Assembly: GCA_964502885.1 (NCBI GenBank)
Contig: CAZCXU010000004.1
Coordinates: forward strand, 1 to 64,000
Reading direction: 5' to 3'
Source: XYB1-FULL-44-23 sp964502885
GTDB taxonomy: Bacteria; Patescibacteriota; Microgenomatia; CAZETR01; Amesbacteraceae
Length of the DNA: 64,000 nt
The notes below the pieces were generated by a model. It was given only the letters and a program-made list of their open reading frames with translations. It made no database searches and had not been told where the DNA came from. The translations under genes and the position numbers were made by a program. This document shows, piece after piece, positions 42,099 through 49,222 of the stretch (position 1 is its first letter; each line of letters begins with the position of its first letter).

Positions 42099-42494
42099 TT
42101 ATATACCAGTTGTAAAGAAACGCAAGCGACGAATATGGATGATTGATAATACGGCAGCCACAGCTCCAGAAGCATCGATGATTACATCCCTGATCCTGCC
42201 CTCCCTTCCCGTAACGAATGTCTGATGGAATTCGTCGGAGGCTGCGTAGGCGATAGATATACACAAACTGATTATCAGTCGGCGGCGCCACGATAAGTGG
42301 GCGAATGAACTTGAAAGAGCATGCGCCAATAAGTAAACCAATATAAAGTATTCGACAAAATGGGCGGTTTTTTTGAGCAGGAAATCAATAATATCGAAGT
42401 TTGAAGCCTGTATTGCCGGCCTCGAGGAAAGGGTGAAAATCATCACCATCCACAAAATTGCCGGCGTCCAGGAGATCAATTTACGAGCTATCAT
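42099..42494 (-). CDS. VanZ-like membrane protein, 131 aa
   Basis: Four helices. Typical VanZ motifs are present: FTLSSRPA, LKKTAHFVEYFILVYLL and YAASDEFHQTFVTGREGRIRDVIIDASGA. VanZ-like proteins are linked to cell-wall and lipid-carrier functions, but their biochemical role is uncertain. ATG 42494 overlaps the upstream gene by 14 bp. A short TATAAT-containing space of 11 bp separates it from the next gene. Confidence 0.9.
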   Translation of the reverse strand: MIARKLISWTPAILWMVMIFTLSSRPAIQASNFDIIDFLLKKTAHFVEYFILVYLLAHALSSSFAHLSWRRRLIISLCISIAYAASDEFHQTFVTGREGRIRDVIIDASGAVAAVLSIIHIRRLRFFTTGI

Positions 42495-43404
42495 GGTGAC
42501 TTATTTTCCAGTATAGCAGTCCGGAGTAAATGAGAAATCCTACCCCCAACACCACTATCCCCACCCCCAGATATTTCTGTCCCCCCATTGTCTTCGGCCG
42601 GCTTTCGGTAGACACAGCCAACACTTCAGGCTGGGAGAGAAGAGGTATGCTTGTAATTGAAGGTGAGATGGGATCAGGAGTGGGTGCGTCTGTGGGTGTA
42701 GATGGCGGTGCCGATGCCAGGAATGTGGTAACGGTGGGTAGAGTCACCTTATTCGTAGGCAGGGAGGTTGGTGTGCTGGGTTTTTTGGTAGAAGTGGGCA
42801 ATGGCGCAGTGGGGGTATTCGGCTGTGGAGATGGGGAGGCCGTGGGTTCAGGAGTAATGGTCGGGTGGGTTGATGGAGTGGGTGTATTTGATGGGGCTAC
42901 GACAAGAATGGTTTGCGAGGCTGATTCTGCTGATTTTGAACCACTCGGGGTATAGCGGATTACCTTTAGCAGGTACGACCCGGGGCCAGAGTAGTAGCTG
43001 GACTCTGGATCAAGTTTCGCCTTGAGAACCCCACTCCAAGTACCACCCTCCGGAATATCTGCAACTAAGATCTGGAAAAACTGGGTTTTGTCAGAGGCTG
43101 AACTTATCCACACGCCGGATTGATTTAACGTGTAGCCAAAATAGTGCGTGGTGTCTGGCGGAAAAAAGACGGCGCGTAGAAAAGAATCAGTTGAGCAGCC
43201 GGAACAGCCCAACGTAACGGCAAGGGCAATCACCTGATCCAAATGAACCGTAGTCTCAGAAACTGATATCCCGATCTCCACGGCATGTGCCTGCGATACG
43301 CCAACACAGAATAATAGCAGAACATTTAGAAGGAGAATGAACTTGTGTAAATAGGAGTGAAAACAAAAGAGTATATTTTGTCTACTATGGTGAAGAGCAG
43401 ACAT
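42481..43404 (-). CDS. Secreted stalked surface protein with C-terminal anchor, 307 aa
   Basis: Signal peptide about 20-41 (FILLLNVLLLFCVGVSQAHA), then a beta-rich domain about 42-165 with a CSGCST cysteine pair and FPPDTTHYFGYTLNQSG. A Pro/Thr/Ser stalk about 168-262 follows (TPTPSTHPTITPEPTASPSP), then SRPKTMGG, a helix and a short tail. RPKTMGG could be a degenerate sorting signal, or the helix may simply anchor the protein. I do not recognise the globular domain. It lies between the M23 and VanZ genes. Start ATG 43404. Confidence 0.78.
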   Translation of the reverse strand: MSALHHSRQNILFCFHSYLHKFILLLNVLLLFCVGVSQAHAVEIGISVSETTVHLDQVIALAVTLGCSGCSTDSFLRAVFFPPDTTHYFGYTLNQSGVWISSASDKTQFFQILVADIPEGGTWSGVLKAKLDPESSYYSGPGSYLLKVIRYTPSGSKSAESASQTILVVAPSNTPTPSTHPTITPEPTASPSPQPNTPTAPLPTSTKKPSTPTSLPTNKVTLPTVTTFLASAPPSTPTDAPTPDPISPSITSIPLLSQPEVLAVSTESRPKTMGGQKYLGVGIVVLGVGFLIYSGLLYWKISHHDSS

Positions 43405-43427
43405 TTTGATTATTGGTGACAGATCAA

Positions 43428-44513
43428 CTATTGGACATGGAGATAGAAGGTCTGCAACCCACTACCGTGATCGATGTATTTGATGTTCAGATCGGCCTTA
43501 CCACATTTTTGCACAGATGAGTAGAGATCTCCGTCGGCTACTGCCCTAATAACGTCACTGGATGCCACCATGTCTATTCCGGTGTGCAAACCGCCGCTGT
43601 ACAAATACCGGTATGAATAAGGGGTTTTCCCGAAACGTTGAGTAATTTGGATATCACCAGAGATAGGCCAATCCCAGTTTCCGGAGCCGATATTTAAGCC
43701 CCATTTATCGGTGATGCGCTTGAGGTAGGTTTCAGCGTTGACCCAATTATCGTTTTGCCGAACTTCAAAGTGTAAATGCTTACCTGTTGAGCAGTAGGGA
43801 TATCCAGAATTTCCAACCAAAGCTATGGGGTCACCCCTTTTTACCGGCCCCTCCTTCTTTCCAAGTTTGACTGCCTGTTGAATCGCAGCAAGTTCTAACC
43901 TGGCCTGTTCAAGTTGTTCCTGGTATACATCCTCACTGTTCTTGGTCTGTTGTAGAAGATTGTCTTTTTCGGCCCTAATAGTGGCAAGAACTTCCCGCTG
44001 AGATTGAAGTTTTTTCTTTGACGTCTCAACCAGGTTTTTTTGTTGCGAATATTGAGACTGAATCACCTGTGTGTCATGCAGAAGCTGACGATTATCATTT
44101 TGAACAGTCTGAGAATATTTGAGCCGTGAAATTATCTGTGAAAAGCTATTGGAAGAAAATATTATTTGCAGCGGATCCAGGCGACTGTGCTTATAGGTGA
44201 TAACAATCTGCTTCTCCAGCAGAGCTGCCCGCCGCTCCAAACGACGTTCTAGTAAGTCAATTTTTCCGGAGATCGAAGCTATTAAATCTTCAGTCTGGGT
44301 CACTTTGAGCTTATTGAGATTGATTTGGCTATCATAGTATAGAATCTGTCCGGAAAGCGTTTTGACCTGGTCTTTGAGCTGATTAACTTTTTTTTCCAAC
44401 TCCTCTATCTCTCTCTGTTTTTCTTCAAATGTGGCAGCTTTTGTAATTTCAGTTCTAAAAAAGAGGCAGAGAACAAACAGCAGGATCAATAGCCTAGATA
44501 CAATTTTCATCAT
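43428..44513 (-). CDS. Coiled-coil murein hydrolase (EnvC-like) with a circularly permuted M23 domain, 361 aa
   Basis: Signal peptide about 6-26, a long coiled coil about 28-215, then an M23 domain in rearranged order. First comes PVKRGDPIALVGNSGY with HLHFEVR (246-252), normally the end of the fold. Then come WPISGDIQITQRFG and HTGID (310-314), and the protein stops at TFYLHVQ (355-361), normally the middle. All zinc-ligand motifs are kept. It follows ftsX by ATGA, as EnvC-type activators or hydrolases work with FtsEX at division. It may itself cut peptidoglycan rather than activate an amidase. Confidence 0.87.
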   Translation of the reverse strand: MMKIVSRLLILLFVLCLFFRTEITKAATFEEKQREIEELEKKVNQLKDQVKTLSGQILYYDSQINLNKLKVTQTEDLIASISGKIDLLERRLERRAALLEKQIVITYKHSRLDPLQIIFSSNSFSQIISRLKYSQTVQNDNRQLLHDTQVIQSQYSQQKNLVETSKKKLQSQREVLATIRAEKDNLLQQTKNSEDVYQEQLEQARLELAAIQQAVKLGKKEGPVKRGDPIALVGNSGYPYCSTGKHLHFEVRQNDNWVNAETYLKRITDKWGLNIGSGNWDWPISGDIQITQRFGKTPYSYRYLYSGGLHTGIDMVASSDVIRAVADGDLYSSVQKCGKADLNIKYIDHGSGLQTFYLHVQ

Positions 44514-45388
44514 GCCCTGAGAAAACGCCGGGTGGCGATGATACCACCCAAACCGCCCACCAAAACACCAGCGAGGACTTCTACCCCGAGCAGCTCAAGC
44601 ATAAATAGGAACGGCACAGGGAGAAGCGGTATGCCGCTTAAGAAAGTGTTGAGAAAGTCCATTGATGACAACAGAACAACATATGAAATCAACCAAGCGA
44701 ATATCGCACCTATCAAACCATAGATAATTCCCTCCCACACAAATGGACCGCGAATATAGCCGGGGGTGGCACCCACCAGCTGCATGATGATTATTTCATC
44801 CCGGCGATTGCTGACTTTGATACCAATAATCAATAAGATAATAATCCAGGTGATGATGATATGTGCCCCAACTAAAGAAATCCCAACTGTCCGGACTGAG
44901 CTGATCCAACGGGACAGTGAACTAACGATATCTTCAGCATATCGGACATCTTCAATACCGGTTTGCTTCTTGGCGATTTCGGATAATATTTTGAGGTCTT
45001 TGGGATCCTTGGCTGAAATCTCCACGGAAGCAGGCAACATCTGAGCTGTTACAGCTTCAAGCAGCAATGGATCGGCTTTATTGAGATCCTTGTAGATGGC
45101 GAAGGCCTCTTCCTTGGAAACATAAGTGAAACCCTGCACCAGGCCAGTGGCTTCCACCTCTGACTTTATCTTCTGGATTTCTTCAGCGGACGGGACATGG
45201 TCTGAACTAAAAAAAGCGTTTACCTGCGGCCGTGTCTCAAAATAGCTCAGTATTGCCTGTGACCCGGCGGCGATCAAAAGAAAAATACTGGCCAAAAATA
45301 GTGTCATAGTCATAATGGAGATAGCAGCGACAGTCTGGTATGGCGATCTACGGATGCGGTGAATGGCGGTCTGGATTGCCTTAGTCAT
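44510..45388 (-). CDS. ftsX: Cell-division permease FtsX, 292 aa
   Basis: FtsX is the membrane half of FtsEX, which uses ATP-driven movement to activate peptidoglycan hydrolases at division. It has a helix near 22-45, an outer domain about 50-160 (TRPQVNAFFSSDHVPSAEEIQ, YAEDIVSSLSRWI), and three helices including the cytoplasmic RRDEIIIMQLVGATPGYIRGPFVWEGIIYG, a family hallmark. I chose ATG 45388, which overlaps the ftsE stop by 8 bp. The next gene encodes its likely partner hydrolase. Confidence 0.95.
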   Translation of the reverse strand: MTKAIQTAIHRIRRSPYQTVAAISIMTMTLFLASIFLLIAAGSQAILSYFETRPQVNAFFSSDHVPSAEEIQKIKSEVEATGLVQGFTYVSKEEAFAIYKDLNKADPLLLEAVTAQMLPASVEISAKDPKDLKILSEIAKKQTGIEDVRYAEDIVSSLSRWISSVRTVGISLVGAHIIITWIIILLIIGIKVSNRRDEIIIMQLVGATPGYIRGPFVWEGIIYGLIGAIFAWLISYVVLLSSMDFLNTFLSGIPLLPVPFLFMLELLGVEVLAGVLVGGLGGIIATRRFLRA

Positions 45389-46061
45389 CGTATCTGCCTT
45401 TCTGCGAATCTTTTGTAATGTGACCATTATCAAGGGAAATAACCCGAAGGCCGTACTTGTTTACAATCTCACTGTTGTGGGTAGCCATGATGACAGTAGT
45501 TTTCAGGTAAGAATGAACCTCTTTAATGAGTTTAACTATTGAGGCCGTCGTTTTAGGATCTAGGTTGCCAGTGGGTTCGTCGGCCAGAAGCAACTTTGGT
45601 TTGCCCACTATGGCCCTGGCTAGGCTGACTCGCTGAAGTTCTCCTCCTGAAAGCTGGGCAGGAAATAGAAGAGCCTTTGATGACAGGCCTACCATCTCCA
45701 GAGCGAGTTTGACTGCAGCAGCGACATCTACTGACCTGGTCCCGCGCACTTCCAAAGGTAAAGCGACATTCTCGCGGATTGTAAGATCTGACAGGAGCTT
45801 GAAATCCTGAAATACCGTGCCAATTTCCCGACGGAAATGGGGAAGTTTGGAAATCTTCAGTTTGGAAAGATCGTGACCGTTTACTGTCAAAGAACCAACA
45901 TCTGGTTTCAGGTCACGAATAAACAATCTGATCAGGGTAGTTTTTCCTGATCCGGATGGTCCAGTAAGAAAGACAAACTCGCCGTCTGCAATTGTGAAAT
46001 CAACCCTGTCCAAAGCAAGATGTGAACCAAATTTTTTGGTGAGATCGTGGGCAACGATCAT
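45381..46061 (-). CDS. ftsE: Cell-division ABC ATPase FtsE, 226 aa
   Basis: The ATP-binding half of FtsEX. Walker A GPSGSGKT (34-41), Q-loop VFQDFKLL, signature LSGGE (137-141), Walker B LLLADEPTGNLD (157-168) and H-loop MATHN are all intact. The length fits FtsE (about 220-230). ATG 46061 is preceded by eight bases after the upstream stop; an upstream in-frame extension overlaps the gene before and is not conserved. It is in the same unit as ftsX and the M23 hydrolase. Confidence 0.95.
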   Translation of the reverse strand: MIVAHDLTKKFGSHLALDRVDFTIADGEFVFLTGPSGSGKTTLIRLFIRDLKPDVGSLTVNGHDLSKLKISKLPHFRREIGTVFQDFKLLSDLTIRENVALPLEVRGTRSVDVAAAVKLALEMVGLSSKALLFPAQLSGGELQRVSLARAIVGKPKLLLADEPTGNLDPKTTASIVKLIKEVHSYLKTTVIMATHNSEIVNKYGLRVISLDNGHITKDSQKGRYDD

Positions 46062-46069
46062 GTGGTTTA

Positions 46070-46546
46070 TTAATCTAGGATTTTCAGCCTGCCAACATCC
46101 ATCAGCCAGCCTACCAGTTTGGCCTTGAGCGTCTCTCCCCAAATCTCTACTTTTTTTCCGACGTATTCATCCAGATCCACTACTGATGAAACGAGGTAGA
46201 CAGTCTGACTAGGGCCGCCGTCTCTAACTAACTTGTGAGTACCTTCACCGTTCATACCCCCCGCCTCCAATGTCCCCAGGGCATGATCACGGAAAGTCCT
46301 TGTATCTTTTGATCCTACTTCGTTTTTTGTGTTTATCACATCGGAACCAGAAACAGTCTGTGAGACATCTGATGAGGCCGAAACGGAATGTTTGCGAACT
46401 GCCAAAAAGTATCCAGTAAGAGCTCCGGCTATAACCAAAACAACAAACAGCAGATACAATACAGATGATTTTGATCCGGAAGGATTGGGCTCGGAAACCT
46501 CAAGAACCGGGGTCTGATTGTAGGCTGTGGCAGGAGTGTTTTCCAT
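46070..46546 (-). CDS. Membrane-anchored protein of unknown function with an OB-like domain, 158 aa
   Basis: A short Pro/Ser-rich cytoplasmic N-terminus, one helix (about 28-49), a Ser/Thr-rich linker and a C-terminal domain about 100-158: THKLVRDGGPSQTVYLVSSVVDLDEYVGKKVEIWG and GWLMDVGRLKILD. The YVGKKVEIWG strand pattern is like OB-fold anti-codon- or nucleic-acid-like barrels, but no function follows. It is the first gene of the ftsEX unit. ATG 46546 lies seven bases after an extended -10 (TGCTATACT). Confidence 0.78.
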   Translation of the reverse strand: MENTPATAYNQTPVLEVSEPNPSGSKSSVLYLLFVVLVIAGALTGYFLAVRKHSVSASSDVSQTVSGSDVINTKNEVGSKDTRTFRDHALGTLEAGGMNGEGTHKLVRDGGPSQTVYLVSSVVDLDEYVGKKVEIWGETLKAKLVGWLMDVGRLKILD

Positions 46547-46553
46547 GAATTTT

Positions 46554-46562
46554 AGTATAGCA
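46554..46562 (-). promoter_or_regulatory. Extended -10 (TGCTATACT) for the ftsEX-sortase unit
   Basis: TGC-TATACT, seven bases, then ATG 46546. It heads the eleven-gene minus unit that ends with thpR at 38775. Confidence 0.6.
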
Positions 46563-46576
46563 CACGAACGTATTAC

Positions 46577-47137
46577 TTAGGCTTTAGAAATCCATAATAA
46601 ATATTCAATGTTTTTACCCTTGTCGCCCACTATCGGGGAAATGGTAATACCTGAAACATGAATATTCATTTTTTCCAGATCAGAGATCACGCCAAAAACG
46701 ACATTTTCCAATTTGTCGTCTTTCAACCGGCCGTGATCCAGATATTCACGCGGTGATTCATAGTGGGGTTTTAAGAGAGAAATGATATTTCCTTTTGGCT
46801 TAAGAAGAGACATGGCCACAGGGAGAATTAGGCGCTGTCTGGTCCAACCAACATCCACAGAGACAAAATCCACTTTCTCAGGGAGCGTGACATGCAGGGC
46901 GTTTTGCCGCTCCATTACCTCCACCCGCGGATCATTTCGCAATTTCCAATCGAGAACGCCAAATCCTGTATCTACCGCATAAACTTTTGCGGCACCGTTT
47001 TGTAATAAACAATCTGTAAATCCGCCTGTGCTGCAACCCAGATCGGCACAGATGAGAGCGTCTACGTTCAGACGAAAATGGGACAAAGCTGCAGCCAACT
47101 TTTTACCTGCGCGTGAGACAAATTCTTTGGAATTCAT
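46577..47137 (-). CDS. TlyA-family rRNA 2'-O-methyltransferase without S4 domain, 186 aa
   Basis: TlyA enzymes methylate ribose 2'-OH of cytidines in 16S and 23S rRNA. The FtsJ-type fold is complete: FVSRAGKKLAAAL, LICADLGCSTGGFTDCLLQNGA, VYAVDTGFGVLDWKLR, VDFVSVDVGW and SLLKPHYE, then ITISPIVGDKGKNIEYLLWI. Usual TlyA proteins (about 270) begin with an S4 RNA-binding domain of about 60 residues; it is absent here and no space for it exists, as ATG 47137 overlaps the prfB stop (ATGA). Confidence 0.9.
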   Translation of the reverse strand: MNSKEFVSRAGKKLAAALSHFRLNVDALICADLGCSTGGFTDCLLQNGAAKVYAVDTGFGVLDWKLRNDPRVEVMERQNALHVTLPEKVDFVSVDVGWTRQRLILPVAMSLLKPKGNIISLLKPHYESPREYLDHGRLKDDKLENVVFGVISDLEKMNIHVSGITISPIVGDKGKNIEYLLWISKA

Positions 47138-48213
47138 TTGGACAATTGCCGTATTTCGGCTTCGATAAATTCGTCCAACTCGCCATCGAGTACACTTTCC
47201 GCCTGGGACGTTTCGACATTGGTCCGCAGATCTTTGACCATCTTGTAGGGATGCAGAACATAAGAACGGATTTGATTACCCCAGGAAGCGGCCTTGTAAT
47301 CACCCTTTATTTGTTTCTCCTCTTTCACTCGATCTTCCTGCTGTTTTTGCCATAGTTTTGCCTTAAGAAGCGCTAGGGCGATTTTTCTGTTTTGCTCCTG
47401 GAAACGCTGAGTCTGGCAAGCGACAGTAATTCCGGTCGGCCGGTGTGTCAGGCGAACGGCGGTGGAAACTTTGTTTACGTTCTGACCACCATGTCCAGTG
47501 GCGCGAAAGGCCTCAAATTCCAAATCGTCGGGTTTAATATCAACCGCATCATCCATCTCCGGCAATTCAGGCAGAACTTCAACTAGGGCAAAAGATGTTT
47601 GACGAAGATTGTCAGCATTGAACGGAGATTGACGGACTAAGCGATGAGCGCCACGTTCACCGGTCAGATATCCATATGCGTATTGGCCTGATATGGTGAT
47701 AGTGATCGATTTAAAGCCAGCTTCATCCCCAGGAGCCTGATCGACTATTTCCACACCCCAGCCACGACGCTCACTGAAGCGTAAATACATGCGAAACAGC
47801 ATAGCTACCCAATCCATAGCTTCAGTTCCCCCCTGTCCAGCATGAATGGTCAAAATGGCATTATTGTTATCGTACGGACCATTGAGAAAAGTCGATATCT
47901 CCAATTTGGACAGTTTTTTGTCCAATTTATTCACATGACGCTCAATCTCTGGGTCGTTTGGCATAAGTTCAGCTAGATTTTTTGCTTCGGATATCTCGTC
48001 TCCCAGATGGGACACTTCTTCTAGTTCCTCTTTGAGACCAGCAAGCCGCTTCATACTCAGCTGTGCAGCCTGTGAATCAGACCAGAAATCTGCCGATTGA
48101 GTTTTGGCCTCCAGTTCAGCCACCTGACGTTTTAACACCGAGATATCAATTTTAGTCACGACCTGAGCCAAACGGCCCAGAAGCTCATCAAGCTTTGCGG
48201 AAATGTCACTCAT
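47134..48213 (-). CDS. prfB: Peptide chain release factor 2 (RF2), 359 aa
   Basis: RF2 reads UAA and UGA stop codons and releases the peptide. The tripeptide SPF at 196-198 recognises the stop codon, and GGQ at 242-244 acts at the peptidyl-transferase centre. The frame is continuous from MSDISAKLDELLGRL, so the +1 programmed frameshift used by many bacteria to control RF2 is absent. Its presence fits a standard code with UGA as stop. Start ATG 48213. Confidence 0.96.
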   Translation of the reverse strand: MSDISAKLDELLGRLAQVVTKIDISVLKRQVAELEAKTQSADFWSDSQAAQLSMKRLAGLKEELEEVSHLGDEISEAKNLAELMPNDPEIERHVNKLDKKLSKLEISTFLNGPYDNNNAILTIHAGQGGTEAMDWVAMLFRMYLRFSERRGWGVEIVDQAPGDEAGFKSITITISGQYAYGYLTGERGAHRLVRQSPFNADNLRQTSFALVEVLPELPEMDDAVDIKPDDLEFEAFRATGHGGQNVNKVSTAVRLTHRPTGITVACQTQRFQEQNRKIALALLKAKLWQKQQEDRVKEEKQIKGDYKAASWGNQIRSYVLHPYKMVKDLRTNVETSQAESVLDGELDEFIEAEIRQLSK

Positions 48214-48230
48214 TACCGATTATTTTACTA

Positions 48231-48608
48231 TTATCTGGAAGCTGATGGAGTAGAAGTGCCTGTGGGGGTGGTTGTGGGCTGTGCACAAAGATAAGTGCGG
48301 ACCAGGTTGAGTTGGTCAGGTGGCAAGTTTTGCAACGTATCGACCACAGCCTCTAAGCTTTCATTGGTGATCTCAATCCCCATTACCACAGGGGATCTGC
48401 CCGGATGTGTTACCAGTGAGTCCAATGCGGAGCTGAAACTTGAAGTGAGAGAAGATAAACTGATTGACGGCAACTTGCCAGAGACGCTTAGAGACGGCAA
48501 TGTGGGGAGTTTTATGGGAATTGTGCCAGGCAGGCGGGAGGATAAACCAGATCCCAACCCAACAACCAGTGCGACGACCAGAATTAATTTAATTAAAAAA
48601 CCAATCAC
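48231..48608 (-). CDS. Small membrane-anchored protein of unknown function, 125 aa
   Basis: GTG start at 48608, a helix at about 4-22, then a Pro/Ser/Leu-rich segment (KLPTLPSLSVSGKLPSISL) and a domain VVMGIEITNESLEAVVDTLQNLPPDQLNLVRTYLCAQP, ending in a Thr/Pro tail. It lies 22 bp after the ECF sigma gene and just before prfB. Its position would fit an anti-sigma or sensor role, but it has no recognisable anti-sigma domain. Confidence 0.66.
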   Translation of the reverse strand: MIGFLIKLILVVALVVGLGSGLSSRLPGTIPIKLPTLPSLSVSGKLPSISLSSLTSSFSSALDSLVTHPGRSPVVMGIEITNESLEAVVDTLQNLPPDQLNLVRTYLCAQPTTTPTGTSTPSASR

Positions 48609-48631
48609 AAATACAGGTTACCACAATCAAT

Positions 48632-49210
48632 CTAACTATTTCCAAATACCCGAACAAATGCCTGTTTTGCACGATATAACTTGCCCTCGAGTTGACGCTG
48701 GGTCAAATTTAACCTTACACAGATTTCCTTATTGGATAGGTCAAGATAGTATTTGAGATGCAGTAAGCGACGATAGCGCTCAGGAAGCAGATTGAGACAA
48801 TTGTTCACTTGCGACCGTAATTCGTCCAAGGTAATTTTTTCCTCCACGGAGATTTGCGGATCAACCAGGGAGTTTAACTCATCTAAAGCAGGTGCCACCA
48901 GGCGGGAATGTGCATTGATCTGTTGTCTGTAGTAATCAGCCAGCTTGGAGAGGGAAATTTTACATAGCCAGGTGAAATAGGTACTTTTGTGAGCAAATGT
49001 GCGGTATGATTTGAATGCCGCGACAAAGGTATCCTGAACGACCTGATCGGCAATTTCCATGTTGCCGCCGGTACGTTTCAGGATAAAGTAGAGGATCCGC
49101 CTACCCAGGCTTCGATAAAGAAAGTCGAAAGTTTTATCCGGGGAACCGAGCTTCTGAACTGCCTTGTTATCCCGAGATGTGTTAATTATAGGATTCGTGG
49201 TAAAATTCAT
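48632..49210 (-). CDS. ECF-type sigma-70 family factor, 192 aa
   Basis: Region 2 is at about 28-95 (FDFLYRSLGRRILYFILKRTGG, ADQVVQDTFVAAFKSYRTF, STYFTWLCKISLSKLADYYRQ) and region 4 at about 130-190 (LNLLPERYRRLLHLKYYLDLSNKEICVRLNLTQRQLEGKLYRAKQAFVRVF). No region 3 domain, as usual for ECF factors. I chose ATG 49210, only 12 bp from the divergent typA start; longer starts would overlap typA. It may direct the envelope or glycan genes, but no target is proven. Confidence 0.88.
   Translation of the reverse strand: MNFTTNPIINTSRDNKAVQKLGSPDKTFDFLYRSLGRRILYFILKRTGGNMEIADQVVQDTFVAAFKSYRTFAHKSTYFTWLCKISLSKLADYYRQQINAHSRLVAPALDELNSLVDPQISVEEKITLDELRSQVNNCLNLLPERYRRLLHLKYYLDLSNKEICVRLNLTQRQLEGKLYRAKQAFVRVFGNS
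49198..49206 (+). promoter_or_regulatory. Candidate extended -10 (TGGTAAAAT) for typA
   Basis: TGG-TAAAAT lies 16 bases before the typA ATG, inside the first codons of the divergent sigma gene. The leader would be about ten bases. Confidence 0.45.
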
Positions 49211-49222
49211 AGGGCAAAAAAC

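Noticed and set aside
42088..42291. Extension of the LAFTG surface protein into the VanZ gene
   Set aside because: It lies antiphase inside VanZ on the same strand and lacks a signal peptide; GTG 42087 gives a normal one.
47134..48213. Programmed frameshift in prfB
   Set aside because: The frame is open from a normal start through the GGQ motif without an early in-frame TGA.
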